The notes beneath the pieces are model-generated. The model did not search any database and was not told the DNA's origin. It saw only the letters and a list, made by a program, of their open reading frames with translations. From Nostoc sp. KVJ20 (lineage in GTDB: Bacteria; Cyanobacteriota; Cyanobacteriia; Cyanobacteriales; Nostocaceae): a DNA stretch of 64,000 nucleotides. Numbering within the stretch: the first letter of the stretch is position 1; each line of letters begins with the position of its first letter. The DNA lies in assembly GCF_001712795.1 (NCBI RefSeq), contig NZ_KV757605.1:79812-143811 (forward strand), read 5' to 3'. The position numbers and the translations under genes were made by a program. Below, in pieces: positions 27,935 to 37,755 of this stretch.

Positions 27935-28498
27935 ATGCAGCGTGTTTCTCTTGCAGGTTTAGGAGCGATCGCACTCATTATTACAGTTCCATTTGTCGGT
28001 CAAATTCCGGGAATCGCAAATGTATGGCATTCAGGAAGTGCTGTTGCTCAGAATATCAAAACTCAAGGGCAAATTCAATTGCGTTTAGAAGCAGAAAAGC
28101 AAGTGGTGGCACAGGATCAGCAGGGTAAGCAAAGCCAGAAATGGGAACCTTTGAAAGGTCAAGTTGTGGTGCGACCAGGAGATGTGTTGCGATATACCTT
28201 GAGTGGCGAAAATAAGAGCGATCGCCCAGTTAAAAATCTAATTCTCAATCAACCGATTCCGAAAGGAATGGTCTACGTGCTGAATTCTACCAATGTCGCC
28301 AACAATGCCAAAGTCATTTACAGCATTGATGGCGGGCGTAGCTTTGTCGAAAATCCCACTGTTAAAGTTACTCTTCCTGGTGGGAAAGTGGAAACAAAAC
28401 CAGCCCCAGCCATTGCCTACACCCACATCCGTTTACAGATTCCATCACTTGCAGCCAAGACAACAGTTAAGGCGACTTATCAAACCCAAGTGCGCTGA
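27935..28498 (+). CDS. Secreted DUF11-like protein
   Basis: 187 residues with an N-terminal signal sequence (MQRVSLAGLGAIALIITVPF). One DUF11-like module follows (PGDVLRYTLSGENKSDRPVKNLIL and NQPIPKGMVYV). GAGG lies 8 bases before the ATG at 27935. It is 227 bases behind the large DUF11 gene and ahead of another, so the three probably build one envelope structure. Confidence 0.78.
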   Translation: MQRVSLAGLGAIALIITVPFVGQIPGIANVWHSGSAVAQNIKTQGQIQLRLEAEKQVVAQDQQGKQSQKWEPLKGQVVVRPGDVLRYTLSGENKSDRPVKNLILNQPIPKGMVYVLNSTNVANNAKVIYSIDGGRSFVENPTVKVTLPGGKVETKPAPAIAYTHIRLQIPSLAAKTTVKATYQTQVR

Positions 28499-28642
28499 TG
28501 GAGACGAAGGGAGACGAATTTCCTGACTCGATAAAGAAGCGTTTCTAGGCGAAACCTGGAAACGAGATTTGGCTTAACTGGATTTCCACAAATAAGTGCT
28601 TTTATTAACAACAAGCTTGACATTTCAGAGGAGATGTGTAGA

Positions 28643-30184
28643 GTGAGCCATCCTCAAAACCAAAAGCAAATTACTTCTAGCAGTAGATGGTGGCGACGGT
28701 TAACAGCTACTCTTCTTCTGGGAAGTTTTTTGCATACTACTATACCTATACCAGCGATCGCGCAACAGACTAACAATCTGGTTGCGTCTTTGCCATTAAT
28801 AAACCAAGCTACTTATACTTATACAGATTCCAGCAGTAATTATCAATATCAAGGCAGTTCTAGTCAGATCAATGTTAGTCCTAGCCCATTAGTTGACCCA
28901 TTAGGGCGGATTTTAGGTTGTGCTGGCACAATTTTACCTGACTATACAGGTTTTTCTGTTGGGGTATATGAACCTAACTCTAGTGATCCAACGGGGACAG
29001 AGTTGGGCAGTTTGGTTTCTCTGACTCGAACAGAGTTACCAGATATTCCTAATAACAACATTCCTGGTGGTAAATCGCCAAATATCGAGAATAGTAACCC
29101 TTACTTCGTGACGAATAACCCTGCGGGTGTCTACAATTTTTTACTTGATCCGAATAAGGGTCAAACTGATCCAGGTAGAACCTACATTTTTGTAGTTAAT
29201 CCACCACCAAATTCTATCTACAAACAGCGGCGGGTCAAGATTGAAATCCTTGCTAGTAGTGGTACACAAGGTAATGGTATCGTCCGATATGTTGCTACTT
29301 CTCTAGATGGTCAACCAATTAGTCTCACAGGCGAAACCAGGGTAGAGCAAACAGTTGTTTTAGTTCCCAATGCAGAAGTTGTGGGACTGGACTTATTAGC
29401 CTTTGAATTTACCACAAATTTGTGTCAAGCCAATCAGTTACAGATTATCAAAACAGGCGATCGCGCTGCTGCTGAACCTGGAGATACCGTAATCTACCGC
29501 CTGTCGGTGAAAAATCTCGCTGATGCTGGTTTGAATAATATATTTGTCACCGACAATCTACCTTTAGGATTCAATTTCTTGCCGAAATCTGTGCGGGGAG
29601 AATTGGATGGTCAACCAGTCACTATCACCTCAGAACGCAATGGAAACACAGTGACATTCCGCACAGACGTAACGATTCCCACAGAGAAAGTTCTGAATAT
29701 TGCTTACGCTGCTCAACTCACAGCCGATTCACTGCGTGGAAATGGTCGTAATAGTGCGATCGTTAATGGCCAACGAGCTGATAACAGTTTTAGCACCAAG
29801 GATGGGCCAGCAACCCACCAGTTGAATATTCGTCCAGGAATCGTTTCTGATTGTGGCACGATTATCGGTCGGGTGTTTGTTGATAAAAACTTTGATGGTG
29901 AACAACAGCGTGGTGAGCCTGGAGTACCAAATGCGGTGATTTTTCTAGAAGACGGGAACCGCATCACTACAGATCCGAATGGTTTGTTCTCCTTAGCTAA
30001 TGCTTTACCTGGATACCACACAGGTGTATTAGACCTCAGCAGTGTACCCGGTTACGCCCTAGCTCGTAACGAAAAATTCCGCGAACGCAATAGCCAATCT
30101 CGCTTGGTGCATTTAGAACCGGGTGGCTTGGTACGTATGAACTTCGCTGTCACCCCCACATTTCAGGAGTCAGTGAAGAAATGA
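28643..30184 (+). CDS. Secreted DUF11 / SdrD-B-like protein
   Basis: About 513 residues. A basic N-terminus (SRWWRRLTATLLLGSFLH) acts as a signal peptide ending at AIAQQ. A DUF11 module (about 270-370, PGDTVIYRLSVKNLADAGL) and a C-terminal SdrD-B-like domain (about 400-500, GRVFVDKNFDGEQQRGEPGV, with Asp-rich Ca-binding pattern) follow. AGAGGAG at 28627-28633 fits a GTG start at 28643 (9 bases). The ATG at 28634 touches the site and is unlikely. The stop overlaps the next start by ATGA, so translation is coupled to the barrel protein. Confidence 0.82.
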   Translation: MSHPQNQKQITSSSRWWRRLTATLLLGSFLHTTIPIPAIAQQTNNLVASLPLINQATYTYTDSSSNYQYQGSSSQINVSPSPLVDPLGRILGCAGTILPDYTGFSVGVYEPNSSDPTGTELGSLVSLTRTELPDIPNNNIPGGKSPNIENSNPYFVTNNPAGVYNFLLDPNKGQTDPGRTYIFVVNPPPNSIYKQRRVKIEILASSGTQGNGIVRYVATSLDGQPISLTGETRVEQTVVLVPNAEVVGLDLLAFEFTTNLCQANQLQIIKTGDRAAAEPGDTVIYRLSVKNLADAGLNNIFVTDNLPLGFNFLPKSVRGELDGQPVTITSERNGNTVTFRTDVTIPTEKVLNIAYAAQLTADSLRGNGRNSAIVNGQRADNSFSTKDGPATHQLNIRPGIVSDCGTIIGRVFVDKNFDGEQQRGEPGVPNAVIFLEDGNRITTDPNGLFSLANALPGYHTGVLDLSSVPGYALARNEKFRERNSQSRLVHLEPGGLVRMNFAVTPTFQESVKK

Positions 30185-33100
30185 AACCCAGACTGCACTG
30201 TACAACTACATTTAACCTGAGATTGATGGGGGCGATGCCAGTAATGGCTCTCAGCCTTGTTTTATATCCTGCGATCGCCAAAGCTGAAATCACTAGCGAA
30301 AAACTACTTTTCCCCGATTCTCCTTCGCAGGTAGACAAGGGTGTAGAAGATCCTGACTTTTCAAGTTCTCAAAAGGGAGAGGCTTTGAATTCTCCCCATG
30401 TTTTGGGAAGTTCTGACAAGCAACTTTCACCCCTCGAACTTCCCTTAACTTCTTCAGCACCAGTTACTCATACTTCAATTCCAGATATCCAGCCAAGTGA
30501 AACGGAAATACAACCATTTCAACCACCAACTTCTGTTGATTTGCCCAGAGGCTTACGTAAAATAGCAGCACGCGAAGACACAGAAACACAGATTGAAGCT
30601 TCTCCAACAGAAATACAACCATTTCAACCAGCAACTTCTGTCGATTTGCCTAGAGGCTTACGCAAAATAGCAGGAGTAGAGGACACGGAGAAAACGGAAG
30701 GGGTGAATGAAAATCTTCCCGTTTCCCCCACTATCCCTATCTCTACAGCAATCAAAATTTTGACTCCGACGGCTGACAGTGTTGTAGATGTACAAGCTAG
30801 TACGGTAATTGTACAGTTCCCCGCTGGTAGTCAAGTGGAATTGCGGGTAAATGGGGCGTTGGTAGACCCTTCTTTAGTGGGACGGACGGAAACTGATGCC
30901 ACTACTAACTTGGTAACGCAGACATGGTATGGTGTCTCGTTAAAAGAAGGTGCAAACACCATCTCTGCACAAGCTGTTGGCGGAACAGAACCTCCTGTAA
31001 CAGTGCAAGTCGCAGTTCGGGGAGCGCCACAAAAACTAACTTTAGAAACAGTTGAGTCCCGTATCCCAGCAGATGGACGTTCTACGGCGACAATTCGGGG
31101 TCAATTCATCGATGCAAGTGGTAATCGCTCTAACCATGATGCTGTTGTCACTTTGATCCCTACTGCTGGGGAGTTGGTTGGGAAAGACTTCAAACCCGAT
31201 GAACCGGGATTTCAAGTGGAGGCGAAAGCTGGGCAATTTACAGCGATTTTGCGATCGCAGCTAAAAGCGCAAACTGTGACAATTCGTGCGATCGCTAATG
31301 ATTTAGAAGCCTTTACTCAACTGCAATTTGAAACGTCACTACGTCCGAGTTTAGTGACAGGGGTCATAGATTTACGCTTGGGTGCTAGAGGTACAAATTA
31401 TTACGGTAGTTTCCGTGATTTCCTCCCTCCAGATAAAGACAACAGAACACAATTAGATTTCAATTCCGCGATATTTGCCACTGGTGCGATCGGGGAATGG
31501 TTATTTACAGGTGCATACAACAGTTCTCGTAGCTTGAATGAAGATTGTAACTGCGATAATCGCCTGTTTAGAACTTACCAATTCAGTGAGCAAAACTATC
31601 CTGTCTACGGCGATAGCTCAAAAGTTGATGTAGTTGCGCCTTCTATTGACAGTGTATTTCTGCGTTTTGAGCGTTCAGCTCGTATCCCCGGCTCTGATCC
31701 AGATTATGGCATGTGGGGTGACTACAACACAGAAGAATTTGCGCGGCGATCGCAGCAATTTACTTCTATCACTCGTCAACTCCACGGTTTTAAAGCTAAC
31801 TACAACTTAGGAAACCTACAAATTACAGGTTTCTATGGCAACAACTTAGAAGGGTTTCAAAGAGATACCATTGCTCCCGATGGTACTAGTGGTTATTACT
31901 TCCTCTCTCGCAGACTACTACAACCAGGTAGCGAAAATGTCTTTATCGAGTTAGAAGAACTCAATCGTCCTGGGACTGTATTAGAACGGAAACAGCTTAA
32001 CCGAGGCCCAGACTATGAAATCGACTATGATCGCGGTACATTAATATTCCGCGAACCGATTCTTCGCACCGATATTGATCAAACTGGACAAGTGTTGGTA
32101 CGTCGGATTATTGTTAGCTACCAATATGACGACCAAAACTCTGACGGCAATATTTATGCTGGTCGTTTGCAATATAACCTTTCCCGCAAACTTAACCAGG
32201 AAAGTTGGATAGGGGCAACTTATGTTCAAGAAAATCACGGAGTACGTGACTTTCAACTCTACGGTGCAGATGCGCTGATTGCTTTGGGTGACAAAGGGAA
32301 GTTAACCGCAGAATATGCCCATTCCACTAATGATTCTGATGTTGTGGGAAAAGTTAGTGGTGACGCCTACCGCTTGGAAGCTGAGGGAGAAATTGCCAAT
32401 GGGATTCAAGGTCGTGCCTATTATCGCTTTGCTGATACCGGTTTTGCCAATAATGCCACTATCAGCTTTGTACCGGGACAAACCCGTTATGGAGCGCAGG
32501 TTACAACTAAACTAACTTCAAGTACCAACGTCAGGGTGCAATACGACCATGAAGACAATTTTGGGATTGCTCCCCAACCCCTAGACACCTTTGAAGAACT
32601 GTTTGCACCCCGTTATGAGTCCATACCTGGGAGCAAAGTTGATAATTCACTGACGACGATTTCCGCTGGGATTCAACAACGCTTAGGTAAAGCTATTCTG
32701 GATCTGGATTGGATTCATCGTAATCGGGAAGACCGTATCCCCGACAGCGCTCTGAATAGTAATTCTAATCAATTGCGATCGCGTTTTACAGTTCCCATTG
32801 CGAAAAACCTGACTTTCCAAGCCCAAAATGAACTCAGCTTATCTTCCCAAAAAGATACTGTTTACCCAGACCGGACTATTTTAGGGTTGAATTGGGCAGT
32901 ACTTCCTGGTGTCAATGTCAGTTTGGCTCAACAGTTTTACACTGGCGGTCAATTTTCGGGTAATTCCATCACCAGCTTAAGTGTCAATGGTGAACACAAA
33001 CTCGGTACTGATACCACCTTGACTGGTCGTTACTCAATTTTGGGTGGTGCAAATGAACTGACTACCCAAGGTGCAATTGGTCTAAATAACCGCTGGACTA

Positions 33101-34065
33101 TTGCTCCGGGATTGCGGCTGAATTTAGCTTACGAACACGTATTTGGCAACTTCTTAGGACGAACTGCGGCAGGTCAACAATATGCCCAACCCTACGCCTT
33201 TGGTCAAGCAGCATCAGCGATCGGATTTGAGGGTGGCGATAGTTACAGCGTTGGGTTGGAATACAGTGATAATCCCCAGTTTCAAGCCAGCGCTCGTTAC
33301 GAACATCGCTCCTCTTCTGGTGGTAGTAATACAGTAATTACCGCAGGTGCAGCGGGTAAAATTTCTCCGGCTCTGACGGCTTTGGTACGTTATCAACAAG
33401 CAAACTCTTCCAATCAGAAGCTTTCAGGATTGGGAGATACCGCTAATTTGAAGCTGGGTTTAGCCTACCGCGACCCCAATAGCGATAAATTTAATGCTTT
33501 GTTGCGTTATGAATATCGCCAAAATCCGACAATTATTCCTGAAACTATTTTGTTAGGTAGTGGTACGGGTTCCCAAGACCATACCTTTGCTTTAGAAGCT
33601 ATTTATGCCCCTAACTGGCAATGGGAATTCTACGGTAAGTATGCTTTGCGTAACAGCACTTCTTATTTAGCCAACGATTTAGTTGGTACAAGTATGGTTA
33701 ATCTGGGACAATTGCGAGCTACTTATCGTTTGGGATATAGCTGGGATTTAGTTGGTGAGGCTCGTTGGATTGGTCAATCTAACTACAGCGAGACGGGCTT
33801 TGTGGTAGAAACAGGCTACTACCTCACTCCTAATCTGCGCCTTTCTGCTGGATATGTTTTTGGTAAAGTTGATGACCGAGATTTTTCTGGAACACGTTCC
33901 GCAGGTGGCGCGTATTTGGGCTTCACGGTCAAGCTTGACGAATTGTTTGATGGTTTTGGACAGCAAAAACCTGTAGCACGTCAGCAACCAGAATCTACGG
34001 TGCAAACTCTGGTAGAGAAATTAAAAAATAGAATTCAGGAGTCAGGAGCCAGAATTCAGAATTGA
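30181..34065 (+). CDS. Large outer-membrane beta-barrel protein with Ig-like N-terminus
   Basis: 1294 residues. Signal peptide ends near AIAKAE (about 36). A Pro/Glu/Thr-rich linker holds a 35-residue tandem duplication (EIQPFQPPTSVDLPRGLRKI). Ig-like modules follow (about 190-390, including an invasin-like IPADGRSTATIRGQF), and then about 850 residues of alternating strands with aromatic girdles (YRLEAEGEIANGIQGRAYYR). I infer a surface-exposed or exporting barrel that works with the DUF11 proteins, since the ATGA overlap links it to the preceding gene. Export of a partner is not shown. The last residues (NRIQESGARIQN) come from STRR DNA. Confidence 0.78.
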   Translation: MKPRLHCTTTFNLRLMGAMPVMALSLVLYPAIAKAEITSEKLLFPDSPSQVDKGVEDPDFSSSQKGEALNSPHVLGSSDKQLSPLELPLTSSAPVTHTSIPDIQPSETEIQPFQPPTSVDLPRGLRKIAAREDTETQIEASPTEIQPFQPATSVDLPRGLRKIAGVEDTEKTEGVNENLPVSPTIPISTAIKILTPTADSVVDVQASTVIVQFPAGSQVELRVNGALVDPSLVGRTETDATTNLVTQTWYGVSLKEGANTISAQAVGGTEPPVTVQVAVRGAPQKLTLETVESRIPADGRSTATIRGQFIDASGNRSNHDAVVTLIPTAGELVGKDFKPDEPGFQVEAKAGQFTAILRSQLKAQTVTIRAIANDLEAFTQLQFETSLRPSLVTGVIDLRLGARGTNYYGSFRDFLPPDKDNRTQLDFNSAIFATGAIGEWLFTGAYNSSRSLNEDCNCDNRLFRTYQFSEQNYPVYGDSSKVDVVAPSIDSVFLRFERSARIPGSDPDYGMWGDYNTEEFARRSQQFTSITRQLHGFKANYNLGNLQITGFYGNNLEGFQRDTIAPDGTSGYYFLSRRLLQPGSENVFIELEELNRPGTVLERKQLNRGPDYEIDYDRGTLIFREPILRTDIDQTGQVLVRRIIVSYQYDDQNSDGNIYAGRLQYNLSRKLNQESWIGATYVQENHGVRDFQLYGADALIALGDKGKLTAEYAHSTNDSDVVGKVSGDAYRLEAEGEIANGIQGRAYYRFADTGFANNATISFVPGQTRYGAQVTTKLTSSTNVRVQYDHEDNFGIAPQPLDTFEELFAPRYESIPGSKVDNSLTTISAGIQQRLGKAILDLDWIHRNREDRIPDSALNSNSNQLRSRFTVPIAKNLTFQAQNELSLSSQKDTVYPDRTILGLNWAVLPGVNVSLAQQFYTGGQFSGNSITSLSVNGEHKLGTDTTLTGRYSILGGANELTTQGAIGLNNRWTIAPGLRLNLAYEHVFGNFLGRTAAGQQYAQPYAFGQAASAIGFEGGDSYSVGLEYSDNPQFQASARYEHRSSSGGSNTVITAGAAGKISPALTALVRYQQANSSNQKLSGLGDTANLKLGLAYRDPNSDKFNALLRYEYRQNPTIIPETILLGSGTGSQDHTFALEAIYAPNWQWEFYGKYALRNSTSYLANDLVGTSMVNLGQLRATYRLGYSWDLVGEARWIGQSNYSETGFVVETGYYLTPNLRLSAGYVFGKVDDRDFSGTRSAGGAYLGFTVKLDELFDGFGQQKPVARQQPESTVQTLVEKLKNRIQESGARIQN
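30489..30690 (+). repeat. 105-bp tandem duplication in the barrel-protein gene
   Basis: The segment around GAAATACAACCATTTCAACC recurs exactly 105 bases later (30505 and 30610), duplicating 35 residues of the linker. Confidence 0.85.
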
Positions 34066-34356
34066 ATTCTGTGTGACTGGCGGATAGCGCAGCAGTAACA
34101 AGTTCGCGAACTCCTGCAAACAAGCAAGCTATGCATAGTGTAGAGAGCTTTCTGAATAAAGGGGTTCCTGAGAGGCTCCGCCTCTAGTGGCTTGACCAGA
34201 GGCAGAGCCTCTAGGAATTCGTTCCCAGCCCCCAGGCTGGGAACGAGGCAACATAGGACTTTGGGCTTATCTTAGTGCCATTTGGGTCTGAATCCCCTTC
34301 CAAGTTTTCCCAGTCCCCAGTCCCCAGTCCCCAGTCCCCAGTCCCCAGTCCCTTTT
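34066..34356. repeat. Repeat cluster after the envelope genes
   Basis: Holds a 15-bp stem with one mismatch (AGAGGCTCCGCCTCT 34171-34185 / 34198-34212), a CCCAGCCCCCAGGCTGGG hairpin region, and an STRR of CCCCAGT units (34309-34352). No gene is seen on the plus strand. Confidence 0.75.
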
Positions 34357-34554
34357 TCAAGCTTCCTTTGTCAGCATCCAAGCGGAGTAAGCATCCTCAA
34401 AAAATCTGCTTTGACGACGAGTTCCCTTATGCTTGCTGACTCTTACTTTCAGGGTAGTTGTGTAAACTCCATCCATTACCTGATGTCCATAACCACAAAC
34501 TTGACCAACTTGCCCTGTTCTTTGATGCAAAGCATAATCTCCAATATTCAGCAT
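34357..34554 (-). CDS. Small conserved cyanobacterial protein
   Basis: 65 residues, starting MLNIGDYALHQRTGQVGQVC, with a compact beta-rich pattern (VCGYGHQVMDGVYTTTLKVR). I recall similar short cyanobacterial proteins of unknown role. There is a reasonable start and no overlap with another gene. It lies downstream of the glycosyltransferase on the same strand, about 100 bases away. Confidence 0.6.
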   Translation of the reverse strand: MLNIGDYALHQRTGQVGQVCGYGHQVMDGVYTTTLKVRVSKHKGTRRQSRFFEDAYSAWMLTKEA

Positions 34555-34655
34555 AATTCTGATTCCCTAATTAACTAGGCTGAGTAGTTTGTTTTTGACT
34601 GTTTGTGCGCGATAAAATCACTTTGAGGATATTACCGCGCTCAAAACTGTAAAAA

Positions 34656-35927
34656 TTAAGCTGCAATCCGGGGTCGGTTATTGGGTGCAGTTGGAGCCAG
34701 CAAACGACTGTATAGCTGAGTCAGTCGGAATGCCACACTATACCAACTAAAAGCAATTTCTGTCCGTTGCCTTGCTGCTTCACCTAACTGGTCTCGCCAA
34801 GCTGGGTTAATTAGAATGCGGTCTATGGAAGCAGCAAAAGCCACTTCATCTTTGGCGGGCGCTAGTAAACCTGTGACCTCTGGTACTACAGTAAACTGCA
34901 ACCCACCGACATTACTAGCTACGACTGGAGTTTTACTCGCCATCGCCTCAATGGCAACTAAACCAAAAGGTTCGTAGTGACTGGGCACTACGCAGACATC
35001 AGCAGCCGCGTAGTAGAAGGGGAGGACGGTTTCATCTAGGCGACCGGCAAAGGTTGTACAATCTTCTAATCCGAGTTCAGTGACGATGCTGGCGATGCGA
35101 TCGCGTTCAATTCCATCACTCTGACCTGGACGACTACCACCCCCAATCACTAGTTGGAGGTTAGCCTCACCCCTTAAACTCGACTTGCCAATGGCTCGTA
35201 CTAAAGTTTCAATACCTTTGCGTCGGTCAAAACGACCAACATAGAGAACCATCTTGGCATCTGGTGCAATTCCCAACTTTTCCCGTGCAGCAGACCGCGG
35301 AATTTCCCCAAATTTATCAGTATCAGTACCACAGGGAATCATTTCAATGTTCCCTTTGCTGGAAACGAGTATCCGCATGTGTTTCTGTTCTTGTGGACTG
35401 GTCGCAACCACGCAGTCTACAGTTTCTAGACAGGCTTTTTCTATAGCTAGTCGCTGGGCTGCAATTACGGGAACATCACCAATACTTCTGTATTTAACCG
35501 CTCCTAAAGAGTGGTAAGTATGCACCTGAATCAGCGGTTGTTGCTTTTTCAATTCCATGCCAACCCAAGAAGACAACCAGTAATTGGTATGAATTAGGGA
35601 GTAATGGAACCCTTGGCGTTGCTGAAATCGCTGGAATTCTTCGATAAATTCAGGTAAATGGTTAAACAAGTTATCTCGCCCAATAAACTCAGCTGGGCCA
35701 GCGTTTAACCGAATAGTACGACAATTCAGACTATGTTGAGCGATCGCAGCTTGTTCAGGACTACTACGACGAGTGAACATATCCACTTGCCAACCTTGCT
35801 GGGCTAGGGCATAACCTACTTGACGCACATAGACATTTTGACCCCCAGCTTCTTCTTGACCGATTTCAACAGCCGGGTCGCCATCGACAGAAATTAGAGC
35901 AATGCGATGTTTCTTATTCTGGAACAT
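34656..35927 (-). CDS. GT4 glycosyltransferase, sucrose-phosphate-synthase-like
   Basis: 423 residues with the two Rossmann domains of GT-B enzymes. GDPAVEIGQEEAGGQNVYVR near the N-terminus and EPFGLVAIEAMA near 330 (donor-binding E-x7-E) match the SPS/sucrose-synthase branch of family 4. YVGRFDRRKGIE marks the start of the C-terminal domain. The likely reaction is UDP- or ADP-glucose plus fructose 6-phosphate to sucrose 6-phosphate. Other GT4 activities are possible, because there is no phosphatase domain or sucrose-phosphate phosphatase gene nearby. Confidence 0.7.
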   Translation of the reverse strand: MFQNKKHRIALISVDGDPAVEIGQEEAGGQNVYVRQVGYALAQQGWQVDMFTRRSSPEQAAIAQHSLNCRTIRLNAGPAEFIGRDNLFNHLPEFIEEFQRFQQRQGFHYSLIHTNYWLSSWVGMELKKQQPLIQVHTYHSLGAVKYRSIGDVPVIAAQRLAIEKACLETVDCVVATSPQEQKHMRILVSSKGNIEMIPCGTDTDKFGEIPRSAAREKLGIAPDAKMVLYVGRFDRRKGIETLVRAIGKSSLRGEANLQLVIGGGSRPGQSDGIERDRIASIVTELGLEDCTTFAGRLDETVLPFYYAAADVCVVPSHYEPFGLVAIEAMASKTPVVASNVGGLQFTVVPEVTGLLAPAKDEVAFAASIDRILINPAWRDQLGEAARQRTEIAFSWYSVAFRLTQLYSRLLAPTAPNNRPRIAA

Positions 35928-37008
35928 AGCTGATTTTCACCTCAAGGCAAATAATCCTACCTCAGACGCCAGAAATCAAGATATTGTTATCCTCTCTCAA
36001 GGCCGAGGGCAGGCACAACGAACCACAAAGTTACCAGCCAAAGGACACTGACGAGAACAAGGCATTACTTGTAAGAATGCTTCTCGTTCAGTCTCTTCTC
36101 AATGCCGACGAAGTTAGCTGACGGGCTAGGACTGAGAGATGTCCTTCTTGAAAAAGTTATAAGTTGTAAGTTATGAATTATGAGTTATCTATTTAGTAAC
36201 TTCTAACTCTTCATTCTTAACTCTAACTTTCTTCAAAATACGCCCCAAACTTGGTTCCTCCGCTCCGGTTTACCCTTACTCAAAAAATTTTTCAGGGAAT
36301 ATAGTGGATTAGGCAGACTGATTTATTTTTCTTCACAGTTTATAACGTGTCATCATCAACTATGTCAACAGTGTGAACAAAAAAAGTGTGCTGGGAATCA
36401 CTTAAAAGCGCGTTGTGCCTAGCATTGGAGAATCAGGGCATAGGGGAAAATTTGAGTTTTTAAGATACTCTCAACAATAAACTTACTGATATTCAATGCT
36501 ACATTTTATGGAATTTTTGGGAATGAAATACTCTTGAGAGTTTTAGTGTAAAAAAATCTGTAAGAGGATATTTGGAAAGTCAATAAATATACTCGAAACC
36601 TCTTTCTTTGCAGGAAAGAGGCTTGGAAACCCCCATTTCCTTATAGGGAAGGAGAGCAGAAGCGTTTCGAGAAATTTTATCTTAATAACGATACTTTTCA
36701 AACATCCTCCTAGCTCGACTTTATCCAATTACGCAGCATAAACTTAAATCTGCATAAGATGAAGAAGAGGGGGAATGGGGAAAGGGAAAAGGGGAAAAGG
36801 AACCCCATACTTCAAAGCAGGGGTTTCAAGTATTGACGCTGATTTTTCTCTCTACGAGACGCCAAGGGCGAACGCACTGCGTGTCTGGTAAAATCTTCTT
36901 TTTTGCTCTCCATCTTTAAAAAGAGGGGCTTTATACCTGTAGGGAAAAGTTTTTAATTCTTTCCCTTTACCCCTTACCCTTTCCCCTTTTTCCCTTATCG
37001 GTAAAAAT
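35928..37008. other. 1.1-kb intergenic region, no gene seen
   Basis: Contains a TTATAAGTTGTAAGTTATGA / AACTTCTAACTCTTC repeat (about 36165-36235), an imperfect hairpin CCTCTTTCTTTGC/GGAAAGAGG (36599-36620), a GAGACGCCAAGGGCGAACGC repeat (36857-36876) and a GGGAAAGGGAAAAGGGG / CCCTTTCCCC pair near 36776-36795 and 36979-36990. Short frames lack ribosome-binding sites. A small RNA cannot be excluded. Confidence 0.5.
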
Positions 37009-37755
37009 CTACTCTTCCTGTTTTCCTAGATATACTTCAATAACGCGAGAGTCATTTTGAACTTCCTCAAAATTTCCTTCGCACAGCACCGAACCTTCAT
37101 GTAAAACTGTTACTTTCTTGGCAATTTGCCGCACAAATTCCATATCATGTTCAATTACTAAAATTGAATGACTTTGTGCTAGCGCTAAAAGTAATTCGCC
37201 GATGTTATAGGTTTCTTCATCTGTTAAACCTGCAACTGGTTCATCAACGAGTAATAAGTCTGGTGACTGTGCCACTAACATTCCAATTTCTAACCGTTGC
37301 TTTTCACCGTGAGAAAGTAAACCTGCTCTAATATCTGCTTTTGGCGTTAAACCGATGGTTTCTAACAATCCTTTAATATTATTCTTTTCAACAGCATTAG
37401 AATGTTCAAACAAAGTAGAAAAGACATTTTTCTTCTTGTTAATAGTAATTTCTAGATTTTCGCGGGGCGTTAAATTCAGGTAAATTCGGGGTGTTTGGAA
37501 CTTGCGCCCAATTCCCAATCGTGCAATTCGATATTCAGGTAAAGAACGCAGGTTTCTTCCTTTGAATAAAACTCGTCCTACGGTTGGTTGCACTTTCCCT
37601 GTAATCACATCCAGAAATGTTGTCTTTCCCGCACCATTGGGGCCAATTACTACCCGTAATTCACCCACATCCATGCTAAAATTAAGCTGATTTAGCGCTC
37701 TAAACCCGTCAAAATTAACAGTTACGTTTTTAGTTTCCAATATTTTCGCGTTCAT
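37009..37755 (-). CDS. urtD: Urea ABC transporter ATP-binding subunit UrtD
   Basis: 248 residues from the chosen start (MNAKILETKNVTVNFDG). Walker A GPNGAGKTT, signature LLSHGEKQRLEIG and Walker B LLLVDEP are all present, with the branched-chain-amino-acid/urea subfamily features (LTDEET, IEHDMEFV). It overlaps the end of urtC by 26 bases. The second ATPase, urtE, normally next, is not found downstream. Confidence 0.92.
   Translation of the reverse strand: MNAKILETKNVTVNFDGFRALNQLNFSMDVGELRVVIGPNGAGKTTFLDVITGKVQPTVGRVLFKGRNLRSLPEYRIARLGIGRKFQTPRIYLNLTPRENLEITINKKKNVFSTLFEHSNAVEKNNIKGLLETIGLTPKADIRAGLLSHGEKQRLEIGMLVAQSPDLLLVDEPVAGLTDEETYNIGELLLALAQSHSILVIEHDMEFVRQIAKKVTVLHEGSVLCEGNFEEVQNDSRVIEVYLGKQEE

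Noticed and set aside
36543..36728. 61-residue minus-strand frame in the 1.1-kb gap before urtD
   Set aside because: Lies over an imperfect inverted repeat, with no ribosome-binding site and no family.
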